A stretch of 22,887 nucleotides of DNA from JANXYW01 sp031400455 (GTDB lineage: Bacteria; Chloroflexota; Dehalococcoidia; DSTF01; JACRBR01), in NCBI GenBank assembly GCA_031400455.1, contig JANNPX010000036.1, positions 1-22,887 of the forward strand. Reading direction: 5' to 3'. The notes beneath the pieces were generated by a model, which was not told where the DNA came from, ran no database searches, and saw only the letters and a list, made by a program, of their open reading frames with translations. Below, piece by piece: positions 7,501 to 15,733 of this stretch. How positions within the stretch are numbered: position 1 is the first letter of the stretch; each line of letters opens with the position of its first letter. Made by a program: the position numbers and the translations under genes.

Positions 7501-8259
7501 CTAGCGCGCGACGAATCCACCATCCACCGGGATCACGGCGCCCGTAATGAACGATGATCGGTCCGACGCAAGAAACAATGCGAGTTCGGCGACCTCGCGC
7601 GCGGTACCGAACCTGCCGACCGGTTCCATCGCCTGCATCTGCTGTTCGGCCTCGCTCTGTCCATGCGTGAAGCGCTCGACCATGGGCGTGTCGATCACGC
7701 CCGGACAGAGGCAGTTCACGCGGACGCCCTGCGTCGCGTACTCGAGCGCGGCCGTGCGGGTGAGTTGGACGACGCCGCCCTTCGAGGCGCAGTAGGCGGA
7801 GATACCGGCGAATCCGACAAGGCCGGCGACGGAGGCGTTGTTGATGATCGATCCACCGCCGTGTTCCAGCATCGCCTTGATGCCGTGCTTCACGCCCAAG
7901 AACACACCCTTGAGGTTGATGCCGATGACGCGTTCCCAGTTGTCGAGCGTGGCATCGGCAGTCGGCGCCTGGTCTCCCTCAATGCCGGCGTTGTTGAAGA
8001 GGACGTCGAGCCGGCCGTACTGGCTCAGCGCGAGGTGAACCATCGCCGCCACGTCGGCTTCCTGAGACACGTCCGCGTGGACGTAGCAGGCGGTGTGTCC
8101 GGACCCGGCGAGCCGATCCACGATCGCCTGGCCAGCACTGTCCTGCACATCCGCAGCAATGACGATAGCGCCTTCTCCGGCGAACAACTCCGCAGCCGCC
8201 TCGCCGATTCCAGACGCAGCTCCTGTGATGATTGCGACTTTGCCCTTGAGCTCGTCCAT
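7501..8259 (-). CDS. Short-chain dehydrogenase/reductase (SDR), NAD-preferring
   Basis: This is a 252-residue classical SDR. The Rossmann motif TGAASGIG is at residues 12-19, NNAG at 89-92 and the active-site set is S143, Y156, K160 (YCASK). D37 at the end of the second strand favours NAD(H) over NADP(H). The C-terminal FITGAVIPVDGGF is the usual family ending. The ATG at 8259 is preceded by GGAGG six bases away, fixing the start. It is convergent with the kinase-fusion gene, with 58 bp between the stops. No pathway neighbours identify the substrate; 3-oxoacyl-ACP reductase-like and glucose/steroid-dehydrogenase-like roles are all possible. Confidence 0.88.
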   Translation of the reverse strand: MDELKGKVAIITGAASGIGEAAAELFAGEGAIVIAADVQDSAGQAIVDRLAGSGHTACYVHADVSQEADVAAMVHLALSQYGRLDVLFNNAGIEGDQAPTADATLDNWERVIGINLKGVFLGVKHGIKAMLEHGGGSIINNASVAGLVGFAGISAYCASKGGVVQLTRTAALEYATQGVRVNCLCPGVIDTPMVERFTHGQSEAEQQMQAMEPVGRFGTAREVAELALFLASDRSSFITGAVIPVDGGFVAR

Positions 8260-8557
8260 CTAGTCCTCCACTTCTTGTGCGCTACTGGCCGGCGCGGATT
8301 CCGATCCATCAAGCGCCGCGAAGACCGGTCCTGGTGCAAATGCACTTGCGGCGATGGTTCCCCCTACGAGGAGAACCTAACCGATCCCGCGAGCACGCGG
8401 CCATGCCGATCGGGTCAAGCTTATGAGCCATCTGGCTCCGCTGCCCACGTCAGGCCAGTTGCCGATCCGACTGGGCGCGATCGACTCCTGCCCGAGCGCG
8501 AGTGGGCGTACATTCGGGTCGACGAAGAAGGCGACGGACATCGCCCGCTCGCGCACC

Positions 8558-11035
8558 TCACTCGACGATCTTCAGGCTGGCGGGCACGTCCATGTTGCTG
8601 AGTCGGCGCCAGGTTAGCAGCGGTGCGAGACACACGACGAGGACTCCGAACACGAGCGCGAGCGCAATGGTCGTCGTGCCGAGCGATGCATGGATATCGA
8701 TCTCTGGTAGTGTCTGCGGGAGCCGCGTCTTCACGATAGCGTTGAGCAGGAACCACCCGCCGAGGATGCCAAGGATCGTTGCGATAATCCCGATGATGAG
8801 GTTCTCCATCATCGCGATACCAATGACTTTCCTCACGGGCACCCCAAACGCGAACATGGTCGCATGATCGCGGACGCGTTCGTCCATGTTGATCGTCGAG
8901 GAGTTGAAGGCGATCAGGAAGGCGATCAGCAGCATCGCCCCCTCGACCACGCGCAACACGACGACGAACTGGTCAAGCAAGTCGCGGATCGCCTTCGCGA
9001 CCTCACCGACGTTCTGGATCGAACTGACGCCGTCCATTACGAACAGCCCTCGTTTGACCTCGTCGTTGCTGACGCCGGAAGCGGGCACGACGGCCGCCGT
9101 GCTCACGAACTGCGCCGGCGCGAAGAGCCCGAAATGATTGCGATCCATGTAGGCCACGAAGCGGAAAGGATGAGGATGGATACCCAGCACACTGACGGAA
9201 GACTCGATGAGTGAGATCTGACCCGATGACTCAAGCCGCGGATGCCGAAGCGTGATACTCGAACCGACCGATACCCCGAGATCACTCGCGGCTAGCTCGG
9301 AGATATAGATGCCCTCGCTAACACGGTCGCGGCTACCGTGAATGATCGTCGGTCGCCAGATGTCGCTGTCGAGTTTGATGAGGTCGAGTTGGACCGTGAC
9401 CTCTTGCCCGCCGTTGATGAGCGTCGCGCCCATGCGCGCGCCGAGATCCGATCGTGAAATGAGTGGTGAGTCCTGGATCGCCCTGACCTGTGGTGCATCT
9501 TCCGGCAGAAATCCGGCGAGCGTGACGTCGAGGCGGTTCGTCGTCGTCCCCAGGATCTCCCTGTCGCCGCGCTCGGTCGTCGCGACGAATGAATCGATGA
9601 GGCCGACGAATCCGACCAGCGCCGCCAGCGCCGCGGCGATGCCGAGAATGGTGAGCAGGCTGCGGCGCGGCGACCTCACGACGTTTCGGACCGGCATCTG
9701 TTGAAAGATGCTGCCGGGAACGCGCAGCCATCGCAGGTACGGAGCCAACCCTCCACCACGCCCGGAGCGATACGCCGGGCGGATCGCCTCGATCGGCGGT
9801 ACGCCGATCGCCCGCCAGACGGGCCAGGCCGTTGCGGCGAGCGGCAACACGAACCCGATCCCCGCTACCGCGCCGAACAAGCGCCACTGAAACGGCGTCT
9901 GCCAGACCGGGAGCGGCTGCAGGTCACGCACGAGCGTCATCATGGCCTGCCCGAGAACGTATCCAACGCCCATCCCAAACAGCACCCCGAGCAACGCGAT
10001 CTCAGCGCCCACCAGCATGGGCCTCAGAGCGATGCGAGACGGGGCGACACCGAGCACCATCGCGATGCCGATCTCGCGCCGCTGCGCTTCGACCATCCGC
10101 GTCGTCAGGTTGAACGCAGCGACGATGGCGCCGGCCAGGATGAGCACGGCGAAGATGTTGTAGGTCTGCTGATCACCGTCGATGTCTTCGTCATTGATCT
10201 TGAATGCGGGATCGTCGTCCTTCACCGTCACAGTCGCGCCCACGCCAGGTAACCTCGCGCCCATTGCCGATTCGATCTGGTCACGGATGGCCTCGCGATC
10301 CGCGCCGGGACGCAACGCGAGGACGAGGTCGTTGACCATGCCGGGATGACCGGTGGCGGTCTGAGCGGTCTCAAGCGAGGTGAAGACCGCGGCGAAGTTC
10401 GACTGAGCGACCAACCCGCCGCGCTCGGTGGTCACGACGAAGTACTCCGGTGTCAGAGCGTGGCCGACATATGTGAGTTCCCGGCCGCCGCTGATGCGGA
10501 TGGTCCCTGAGGGTGGCAAATCGTAGTAGTTGGCAAAGTTCCGCTCGAGGAGGGCGGTGGGCGCCGAGATATCAGACTCCTCCAACATCCGGCCCTTCGC
10601 GGTGTGGAGCGCGTTGATGGAGGGCCCGCCATTGTGAAGATCGACGCCGTACAGGAGTCCGGGGACCAGTATCACGCGATCTTGCGTCGACGCGTCGACC
10701 TGGATCTCCACGTCGAGTCGCTCCGCCGTGCCTTCCACATCGGATGCATCGGCGATGGACCCGACGGCCGCGGAAAGCTGACCCGCCTCGACGAATCCGT
10801 TATCGGCCAGGCGAATCCGCAGGTCGTACATACGGAGCGATTTGAGGGCGTCGTCCGTCGATAGTCGTCGCCACTTGGTCACGCTCGACAGTCCCGCGTA
10901 GCTGCCGGTGCCGAGCGCGATGACGAGCGCGATCGCCGCCACCTGCAGCCATCGGGCGCGCAGATCCCGCAACGACCAGCGCAGCCAGAGCGCCGCGCCG
11001 CTGTGTCCTCTCTTACCAGTAGAGTTCGTTGACAT
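8558..11035 (-). CDS. FtsX/MacB-type ABC transporter permease, two-core
   Basis: This is an 825-residue membrane protein with the FtsX-superfamily layout. A first membrane helix is near 30-50, followed by a long extracytoplasmic domain (about 55-285). Three helices (about 292-312, 340-365, 388-408) form the first FtsX core, and a fourth helix at 458-480 starts the second half. A second extracytoplasmic domain and three C-terminal helices (about 693-713, 742-768, 788-812) complete it. The gene overlaps the ATPase gene by 23 bp, so the two products surely form one transporter. Such complexes move lipoproteins, peptides or lipids or act as mechanotransducers rather than import solutes. It lies downstream of nosY on the same strand, about 100 bp away from it across the ATPase gene's start region, which suggests but does not prove a role in nitrous oxide reductase export or maturation. 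Confidence 0.85.
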   Translation of the reverse strand: MSTNSTGKRGHSGAALWLRWSLRDLRARWLQVAAIALVIALGTGSYAGLSSVTKWRRLSTDDALKSLRMYDLRIRLADNGFVEAGQLSAAVGSIADASDVEGTAERLDVEIQVDASTQDRVILVPGLLYGVDLHNGGPSINALHTAKGRMLEESDISAPTALLERNFANYYDLPPSGTIRISGGRELTYVGHALTPEYFVVTTERGGLVAQSNFAAVFTSLETAQTATGHPGMVNDLVLALRPGADREAIRDQIESAMGARLPGVGATVTVKDDDPAFKINDEDIDGDQQTYNIFAVLILAGAIVAAFNLTTRMVEAQRREIGIAMVLGVAPSRIALRPMLVGAEIALLGVLFGMGVGYVLGQAMMTLVRDLQPLPVWQTPFQWRLFGAVAGIGFVLPLAATAWPVWRAIGVPPIEAIRPAYRSGRGGGLAPYLRWLRVPGSIFQQMPVRNVVRSPRRSLLTILGIAAALAALVGFVGLIDSFVATTERGDREILGTTTNRLDVTLAGFLPEDAPQVRAIQDSPLISRSDLGARMGATLINGGQEVTVQLDLIKLDSDIWRPTIIHGSRDRVSEGIYISELAASDLGVSVGSSITLRHPRLESSGQISLIESSVSVLGIHPHPFRFVAYMDRNHFGLFAPAQFVSTAAVVPASGVSNDEVKRGLFVMDGVSSIQNVGEVAKAIRDLLDQFVVVLRVVEGAMLLIAFLIAFNSSTINMDERVRDHATMFAFGVPVRKVIGIAMMENLIIGIIATILGILGGWFLLNAIVKTRLPQTLPEIDIHASLGTTTIALALVFGVLVVCLAPLLTWRRLSNMDVPASLKIVE

Positions 11036-11645
11036 CGATCTTCCCGCCCGGAGGAGGGCCGTCGCTCACGACGCGTCCGCCGCTCAGTTCAATGACCCGG
11101 TCGGCTGTTCGCGCGATCTCGCGGTTGTGTGTGACCACGAGCACCGCGCGCCCCTTCGTGCATTGGCGCTGTAGTAACTCCAGGATGCGAACGCCGGTGT
11201 GAAAATCGAGTTCTCCGGTGGGTTCGTCGGCGAGCAGGACCGGGTTGCCGGTCGCAAGAGCGCGAGCGATGGCGACCCGCTGCTGCTCGCCACCGGAGAG
11301 TTGATGAGGAAACTGGTCCATGCGGTCCGCAAGCCCGACGCTCTGCAGAACTTCGGTCGCACCGGCACCACCGGAGCGGCTTGCCGCGTCGATACCAAAC
11401 TGCACGTTTTCCCGTGCGGTTAGTCCTGGGAAGAGGTTGAAGCTCTGGAAGATGAAGCTCACCGTGCGTCGGCGGACCTCAAACAACACCCGTCGTGAGG
11501 CGTGGGTGATGTCGTCGCCGGCGATAACGACACGCCCTGCGGTAGGCACGTCGAGGGCCCCGATGATGTTGAGCAGCGTCGTCTTCCCGCTTCCCGACGG
11601 CCCGAGCACAACCGCGAACTCGCCGTCGCTCACCCGGAGATTCAC
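11013..11645 (-). CDS. ABC transporter ATP-binding protein, MacB/LolD type (true start upstream)
   Basis: From the GTG at 11645 the protein has 210 residues: Walker A GPSGSGKT (15-22), Q-loop Q67, signature LSGGE (116-120), Walker B LLADEP (137-142) and the switch H173. It energises the FtsX-type permease encoded next, which overlaps it by 23 bp. This GTG is only the first canonical start. In-frame translation upstream gives IQLDGVTRAY followed by RTSAGLEVRALDG, which is the normal first strand and A-loop (aromatic Tyr) of this family, so coding clearly continues to at least about 11715. No ATG, GTG or TTG exists there before the stop at 11796-11798. An ATT at 11766-11768 has GGGAGG four bases upstream. 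An ATG at 11799 is out of frame by one base. A rare start or a one-base error are the two explanations. Confidence 0.8.
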   Translation of the reverse strand: MNLRVSDGEFAVVLGPSGSGKTTLLNIIGALDVPTAGRVVIAGDDITHASRRVLFEVRRRTVSFIFQSFNLFPGLTARENVQFGIDAASRSGGAGATEVLQSVGLADRMDQFPHQLSGGEQQRVAIARALATGNPVLLADEPTGELDFHTGVRILELLQRQCTKGRAVLVVTHNREIARTADRVIELSGGRVVSDGPPPGGKIDVNELYW

Positions 11646-11868
11646 GCCGTCGAGAGCGCGTACCTCCAGCCCGGCCGAAGTGCGATACGCGCGCGTGACG
11701 CCATCCAGTTGGATAAGGGCGGGTGCTATGAATTCGCCGCCTTCTGCATCGTCGATCGTGCCGCGAATACTTCCTCCCGTCGTCGGAGACTGGCGTCATC
11801 TCTGGAGCCAGCTTACGCGCTCAGGCTGAGGGTGGGTACTCATCACGCAAGAGAAGCGTAGGATCCCG

Positions 11869-12693
11869 TCACGGATCGCGGGTCTCGAACAGATAGACGG
11901 CGAGGGCGAGCGGAACGGCTGCCCAGACGAAGAGCGCCGCGCTCAAGATCACGGTCGCGCCTCCTCGCCCGACGCGCTCCAGCAGGTACGACCCGAACGG
12001 CCCGAGGATTTGCAGATCCGGCTCGAGGTGGATGATCGCCAGCACGCGAACGATTTCAACGGGATTGCACAGCAGCGCGAGCATCAGCCCACCGCCGCCC
12101 AACGACGTTGCCGACACCATCCCGACCAGCAGCAAGTCGAAGAAGAAGACGGCGACGATCCACACAAGCAGCGCAAACCCGAGCGCCTGGACCCTCGACG
12201 CGGACAGCACCGATGCGACGAGCCCGATGCCCGTCATTACCAGCACCAGTACCAGCACCAGTGCGACGAACATCAGGTACGTGCCGGCGGCCATCGACGA
12301 CGTCATGATCGCGATCCATATGCCGGCCAGTCCAAAGCCCAACAACGTGGCGAGCCCAATCGACAACGATACGCCGATGTATTTTCCGAGCAACAACTCC
12401 CACCGATCGAGCGGCTGCGCGAGCAGGTACGTCAGCGTGCCGCGATCGCGCTCTCCCGCGATTGCACCGGACCCAAGCAACAACGCAACGAGCGGCGCCA
12501 GTAGCAGGCACAGGTTCAGCAGACTCGCTGTGGTCCGGCTGAAGTTCTCGAAGCCGACCCCGCCGAGGTTGCGCTCACCCAGGTACGCCAGCGCCAACGC
12601 CAGCGCGGTGAAGATGACGGTGTAGCCGATGAGCCACGAGCTACCCAGCGCCCCGCGCACTTCTTTACGGGTGATGATGAACACGACGCTCAT
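11869..12693 (-). CDS. nosY: NosY, ABC-2 type permease for nitrous oxide reductase maturation
   Basis: This 274-residue membrane protein has six predicted helices (about 20-38, 57-78, 108-130, 138-162, 170-192, 245-268). The cytoplasmic segment ERDRGTLTYLLAQPLDRWEL (81-100) is the coupling-type region typical of NosY and related ABC-2 permeases. NPVEIVRVLAI (210-220) is another family mark. NosY with NosF and NosD forms the complex needed to assemble the CuZ cluster of NosZ, with the chemistry on the outer face. The start codon overlaps the nosF stop by 4 bp (ATGA), implying translational coupling. Codons for LVLVLVLV near 146-152 produce a small CCAGCA/CCAGTA repeat in the DNA at about 12240-12262. 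The gene ends about 100 bp before the possible start region of the MacB-type ATPase. Confidence 0.88.
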   Translation of the reverse strand: MSVVFIITRKEVRGALGSSWLIGYTVIFTALALALAYLGERNLGGVGFENFSRTTASLLNLCLLLAPLVALLLGSGAIAGERDRGTLTYLLAQPLDRWELLLGKYIGVSLSIGLATLLGFGLAGIWIAIMTSSMAAGTYLMFVALVLVLVLVMTGIGLVASVLSASRVQALGFALLVWIVAVFFFDLLLVGMVSATSLGGGGLMLALLCNPVEIVRVLAIIHLEPDLQILGPFGSYLLERVGRGGATVILSAALFVWAAVPLALAVYLFETRDP

Positions 12694-13523
12694 AGCTCCT
12701 CACCCCTCGACGTCGAAACGGCCCGCATGATCTCTTCCCACGTGGTTGGCGCTGCGGCGATCTCCTCGCTGGCAACGCCGAGTTCGTGCATCGCGTGGAA
12801 GAACGCCGCCGGCGGCTGGCCGTCAAGATTCACGACGTAGCGCCGGCCGCGCGCACGCTCCATGAGCTCAGCGAGCGTGCCATCGAATCCGAGCGAGCCA
12901 CTACGCAGGACAATTGCACGACTGACGAGTCCCTCGGCACGGTCCAGCATGTGAGTCGAAAGCAGGATGGTCTTCCCCGCGTCGCGCAGGCGCGCGAGGA
13001 TGCGCTCAAACTCCCCTCGGCTCTCTGCGTCGAGACTGGCCGTCGGTTCATCGAGCAGCAGGAGTTCGGGCTCGCCCAGCAGCGCCGCCGCCATCGCGAG
13101 CCGCTGGCGCATGCCGCCGGACAACTCGCCCACCCGAAGGCGACGTTCGGGCAGCAGATTCACGGCCTCGAGCGCGCCATCAACATCTGAACGGCGAGCC
13201 CCCTTCAGTTCCGCAGCGAAGAAGAGCGCGTCCTCGCATCTGTCCTCTTCGTGCATCGAAGGCAATTGGGGTACGTACCCGATCAGGCGCCGGGCCTGCT
13301 TGCCCTCGTTCTTCACGGAGCGGCCAAGGATGCTGGCATCCCCCTCGAAGGATGTGATGCCGAGCAGGCACTTGAGCATCGTCGTCTTGCCCGCCCCGTT
13401 CGCCCCGAGCAGCGCGACGATCTCGCCGCGTCCGATCTCGAACGAGACGTCGTCAACGACGGCGCGCTGCCCATAGCGCTTGCGCAGATGCTCGACGCGG
13501 AGGATCGGCGCGTCCACGCTCAA
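12690..13523 (-). CDS. nosF: NosF, ABC ATPase for nitrous oxide reductase maturation
   Basis: This is a 277-residue cytoplasmic ABC ATPase. Walker A is GANGAGKT (40-47), the Q-loop is Q86 (YVPQLP), the signature is LSGGMRQ (134-140), Walker B is LLLLDEP (154-160), followed by TASLD, and the switch His is H191. The C-terminal tail after about 215 is longer than in import ATPases and fits the NosF/ABC-2 type. It drives the NosDFY complex that supports CuZ assembly. Its start overlaps the nosD stop by 4 bp and its stop overlaps the nosY start by 4 bp, so the three genes are one coupled unit. Assignment as NosF rests on this order nosZ-nosD-nosF-nosY rather than on a unique motif. Confidence 0.88.
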   Translation of the reverse strand: MSVDAPILRVEHLRKRYGQRAVVDDVSFEIGRGEIVALLGANGAGKTTMLKCLLGITSFEGDASILGRSVKNEGKQARRLIGYVPQLPSMHEEDRCEDALFFAAELKGARRSDVDGALEAVNLLPERRLRVGELSGGMRQRLAMAAALLGEPELLLLDEPTASLDAESRGEFERILARLRDAGKTILLSTHMLDRAEGLVSRAIVLRSGSLGFDGTLAELMERARGRRYVVNLDGQPPAAFFHAMHELGVASEEIAAAPTTWEEIMRAVSTSRGEEL

Positions 13524-15664
13524 ACGTCACCGGCGGCGGCCGAACGCCGAGGGAGCGTCACGCGTGCGCTCCATCCGTTCGCCCAGGCCAGGACAGCAGC
13601 GGCCGCTGCGACCAGCAACAGGCTCGTCACCATGAGCGGCGCGTTTACACGGCCACTGCTCTCGAGTCGCAAGCCGTCGGGCGGCGCCAACAACGGGTAC
13701 TCATCCTCAATGACGGCGTCATACCGGTACACCGGGAACATGTCGGCCGCCATGTCTATGGCCTGCTGTGCGAGCGTGTACTGGAAGAACTTCAGCGTCT
13801 CATCATCATCGAGTCTGCCGCCGAATGATGCACGTGGGAGGTAGGACCGGTCGCCGACACCATCGCTGTTCGCGTCGTATCCTCGGTAGTCGCTCCAGAA
13901 GTTCCCGCGCCCCTTGCTCGACCACACGGCAGCGGGTGGAAGGGGCGCCTCATCCTCGCCCGGTCCACTGTTGGCAGGCATTGAACCGTGCGACCCGAGG
14001 ATCGCGGCGGCATTGGCCGACATTGCCTTCACCTGCACCGTGTTGTCAATCACGGCGTTCTCGACAAATGTGATCGGCGAGTTCGTCGTCAACGCCAGGC
14101 CCGTATCGTTCAGCGCGAACGTATTCCGGCGGAAGATCGCGGTCGTTCCCTTCGACTGTGGCGTACCTTCCACCGTCATCCCGTACTTGTTCCGCAGTAG
14201 CCGATTGCCCTCCGCGAAGAAATTGTCGCAGTCCTTCAGCAGCATGCCCGCGCCGGTCGCGCCTGCCCGGTTCGCCGAGAACTCGTTGTTCTTCACGATG
14301 AGTTCGTGCGAGAACATCAGCACGGCCCCGGACAGGTTGTGCGTCAGCGTGTTCGAGACGATGGTGTTCCGGTGCGAGGACATCAGGTGAAGCGCATACC
14401 TGCTGTCCGTGACGGCGTTGTCGAAGATGAGATTGTGGTCGGCAAACTCAAGATGAATTCCGTCGGCCACGTAACGTACATCGTTCCCGGAAATGGTCGC
14501 GTCGACCACCTTCCACAGATATATCCCATGTCCGCGGCGCCCCTGTGCCACGCCCTCGCCTGCTCTGATCTCGTTCTCTCGTACGGTCGGGGCGTTCGAA
14601 TCCGTGATGTGAACGCCAAAGTACGAGTCTAGAATACGATTCCCCGTGATCTTCACGCGGTCGAAACCATCCATCTTGATTGCCGCTGGTTCCTGCGAGA
14701 CCGCGTGACCGCTGTTCCGCAGTTCGAAACCAGAGACGATGACGTCATCGCTCACGATTGTGACGATGTCGCCCTCGCCTCCGCCGTCGATGACAGGCAA
14801 ATTGCTCCCGATTAGCGATATTGGCTTGTCGATGCGAATGCGCTCGTGAAACACGCCGCCCTCGACGACGATGATGTCCTGCGGCTGCGCCGCATCGATG
14901 CGCTGCTGCAGCGTCAACTCACCCTGGGCGCCGGCGTTGCGCGTGTTCTGAATGAGGAGCCCGGAGCCGAGGCCCGCTATCACTGCGAGCACTATGATCG
15001 CGTGCGCGGGCGTCCCGGCCCGCACACCCGATTGTGATGGAGCGCCCGACCGCTGTCGCGATGCGAGCTTCGTCACGCGCGCCGTAACCATCGGCCCGAA
15101 CGTCACCACCAGCGCTGCCAACACCATGCAGTAGAAGCCCAACTCAAAGCGCGTCTCAGAATGGAAATTCCAGACCTTCGTCGAGCCGAAGACCTTCGGT
15201 GTAAACGATCCTGTATTGAGGGCGGCCTTCTTGTCCATCGTGTGGCCGTAGTGGTAAAGCCAGAACTGGAGATCGCCGATGAAGAACAGCGGCATGAACC
15301 AGTACCCGGCCACGATGAGCCGCCTCAGCCACTTGCCCTGGAAGGCGACGAACCCCGAGAGCAACGTCGCCAGCATGAGTGCGACGACCCCCGGGACGAA
15401 GAGCTTCATCTCCGTGACCGTCTTGATTTCCGCCATGCCAATATAGTGGTTGAGGGCGTTGATCTCACGGACGTCGTCGTAGTAGGTGCCGGCGTCGTCG
15501 GCGAACTCATACCCGTAAGCGTGCATGACCAGCCCCGCCGGGTATTGCGGTGCGACCAGCTCCAGCTGCCAGAGAGGCAGTAAGAGAGCGCCCACGAGGA
15601 GCGCTGCGGCAACAATGCTCGAGATGAGCCACGCTGACTCAGGCTTGCGTAGGATCCCCTGCAT
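13520..15664 (-). CDS. nosD: NosD with an additional N-terminal four-helix membrane domain
   Basis: This 714-residue protein is two units. Residues 1-200 contain membrane helices near 11-30, 87-108, 116-137 and 174-192 and the segments LWQLELVAPQYPAGLVM (31-47), INALNHYIGM (68-77) and YHYGHTMDKKAAL (137-149). From memory these match a small membrane protein encoded near clade II nosZ in other bacteria such as Bacteroidota. After a further hydrophobic stretch (222-238) comes NosD proper, a right-handed parallel beta-helix of CASH/NosD repeats (about 250-560), then the NosD-like segment NFWSDYRGYDANSDGVGDRSY and a C-terminal anchor helix (about 675-696). NosD delivers or handles copper/sulfur for CuZ with NosFY. 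AGGAG seven bases before the ATG at 15664 fixes the start. A 17-bp stem hairpin separates it from nosZ. The fusion is unusual for NosD, which is normally about 400-450 residues. Confidence 0.9.
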   Translation of the reverse strand: MQGILRKPESAWLISSIVAAALLVGALLLPLWQLELVAPQYPAGLVMHAYGYEFADDAGTYYDDVREINALNHYIGMAEIKTVTEMKLFVPGVVALMLATLLSGFVAFQGKWLRRLIVAGYWFMPLFFIGDLQFWLYHYGHTMDKKAALNTGSFTPKVFGSTKVWNFHSETRFELGFYCMVLAALVVTFGPMVTARVTKLASRQRSGAPSQSGVRAGTPAHAIIVLAVIAGLGSGLLIQNTRNAGAQGELTLQQRIDAAQPQDIIVVEGGVFHERIRIDKPISLIGSNLPVIDGGGEGDIVTIVSDDVIVSGFELRNSGHAVSQEPAAIKMDGFDRVKITGNRILDSYFGVHITDSNAPTVRENEIRAGEGVAQGRRGHGIYLWKVVDATISGNDVRYVADGIHLEFADHNLIFDNAVTDSRYALHLMSSHRNTIVSNTLTHNLSGAVLMFSHELIVKNNEFSANRAGATGAGMLLKDCDNFFAEGNRLLRNKYGMTVEGTPQSKGTTAIFRRNTFALNDTGLALTTNSPITFVENAVIDNTVQVKAMSANAAAILGSHGSMPANSGPGEDEAPLPPAAVWSSKGRGNFWSDYRGYDANSDGVGDRSYLPRASFGGRLDDDETLKFFQYTLAQQAIDMAADMFPVYRYDAVIEDEYPLLAPPDGLRLESSGRVNAPLMVTSLLLVAAAAAVLAWANGWSARVTLPRRSAAAGDV

Positions 15665-15687
15665 GAATCACTCCTGATCCATAGTAC

Positions 15688-15727
15688 GGCTCAGGGGTCC
15701 GCGGCGGTGGCCGCGGACCCCTGAGCC
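15688..15727 (-). terminator. 17-bp perfect-stem hairpin between nosZ and nosD
   Basis: The arms GGCTCAGGGGTCCGCGG (15688-15704) and its exact reverse complement (15711-15727) enclose a 6-base loop. It begins seven bases beyond the nosZ stop and ends about 24 bases before the nosD start. On the transcribed strand it is followed by GTACTATGG, not a U-run, so it is not a textbook intrinsic terminator. It may be a partial terminator or a 3' stabiliser that lets nosZ mRNA exceed nosDFY mRNA. Confidence 0.7.
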
Positions 15728-15733
15728 AGGACG

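Noticed and set aside
8260..8557. Gap of about 300 bases between the SDR start and the permease stop
   Set aside because: No gene with a ribosome site, no hairpin and no GGNCC dyad was found; only the SDR ribosome site is recognisable.
7663..8601. Open frame on the plus strand opposite the SDR gene
   Set aside because: It is a shadow of a well-supported SDR; its composition is unlike a protein and no domain is visible.
12240..12262. Short CCAGCA/CCAGTA tandem repeat
   Set aside because: It encodes alternating Leu-Val in a NosY membrane helix, so protein constraint explains it.
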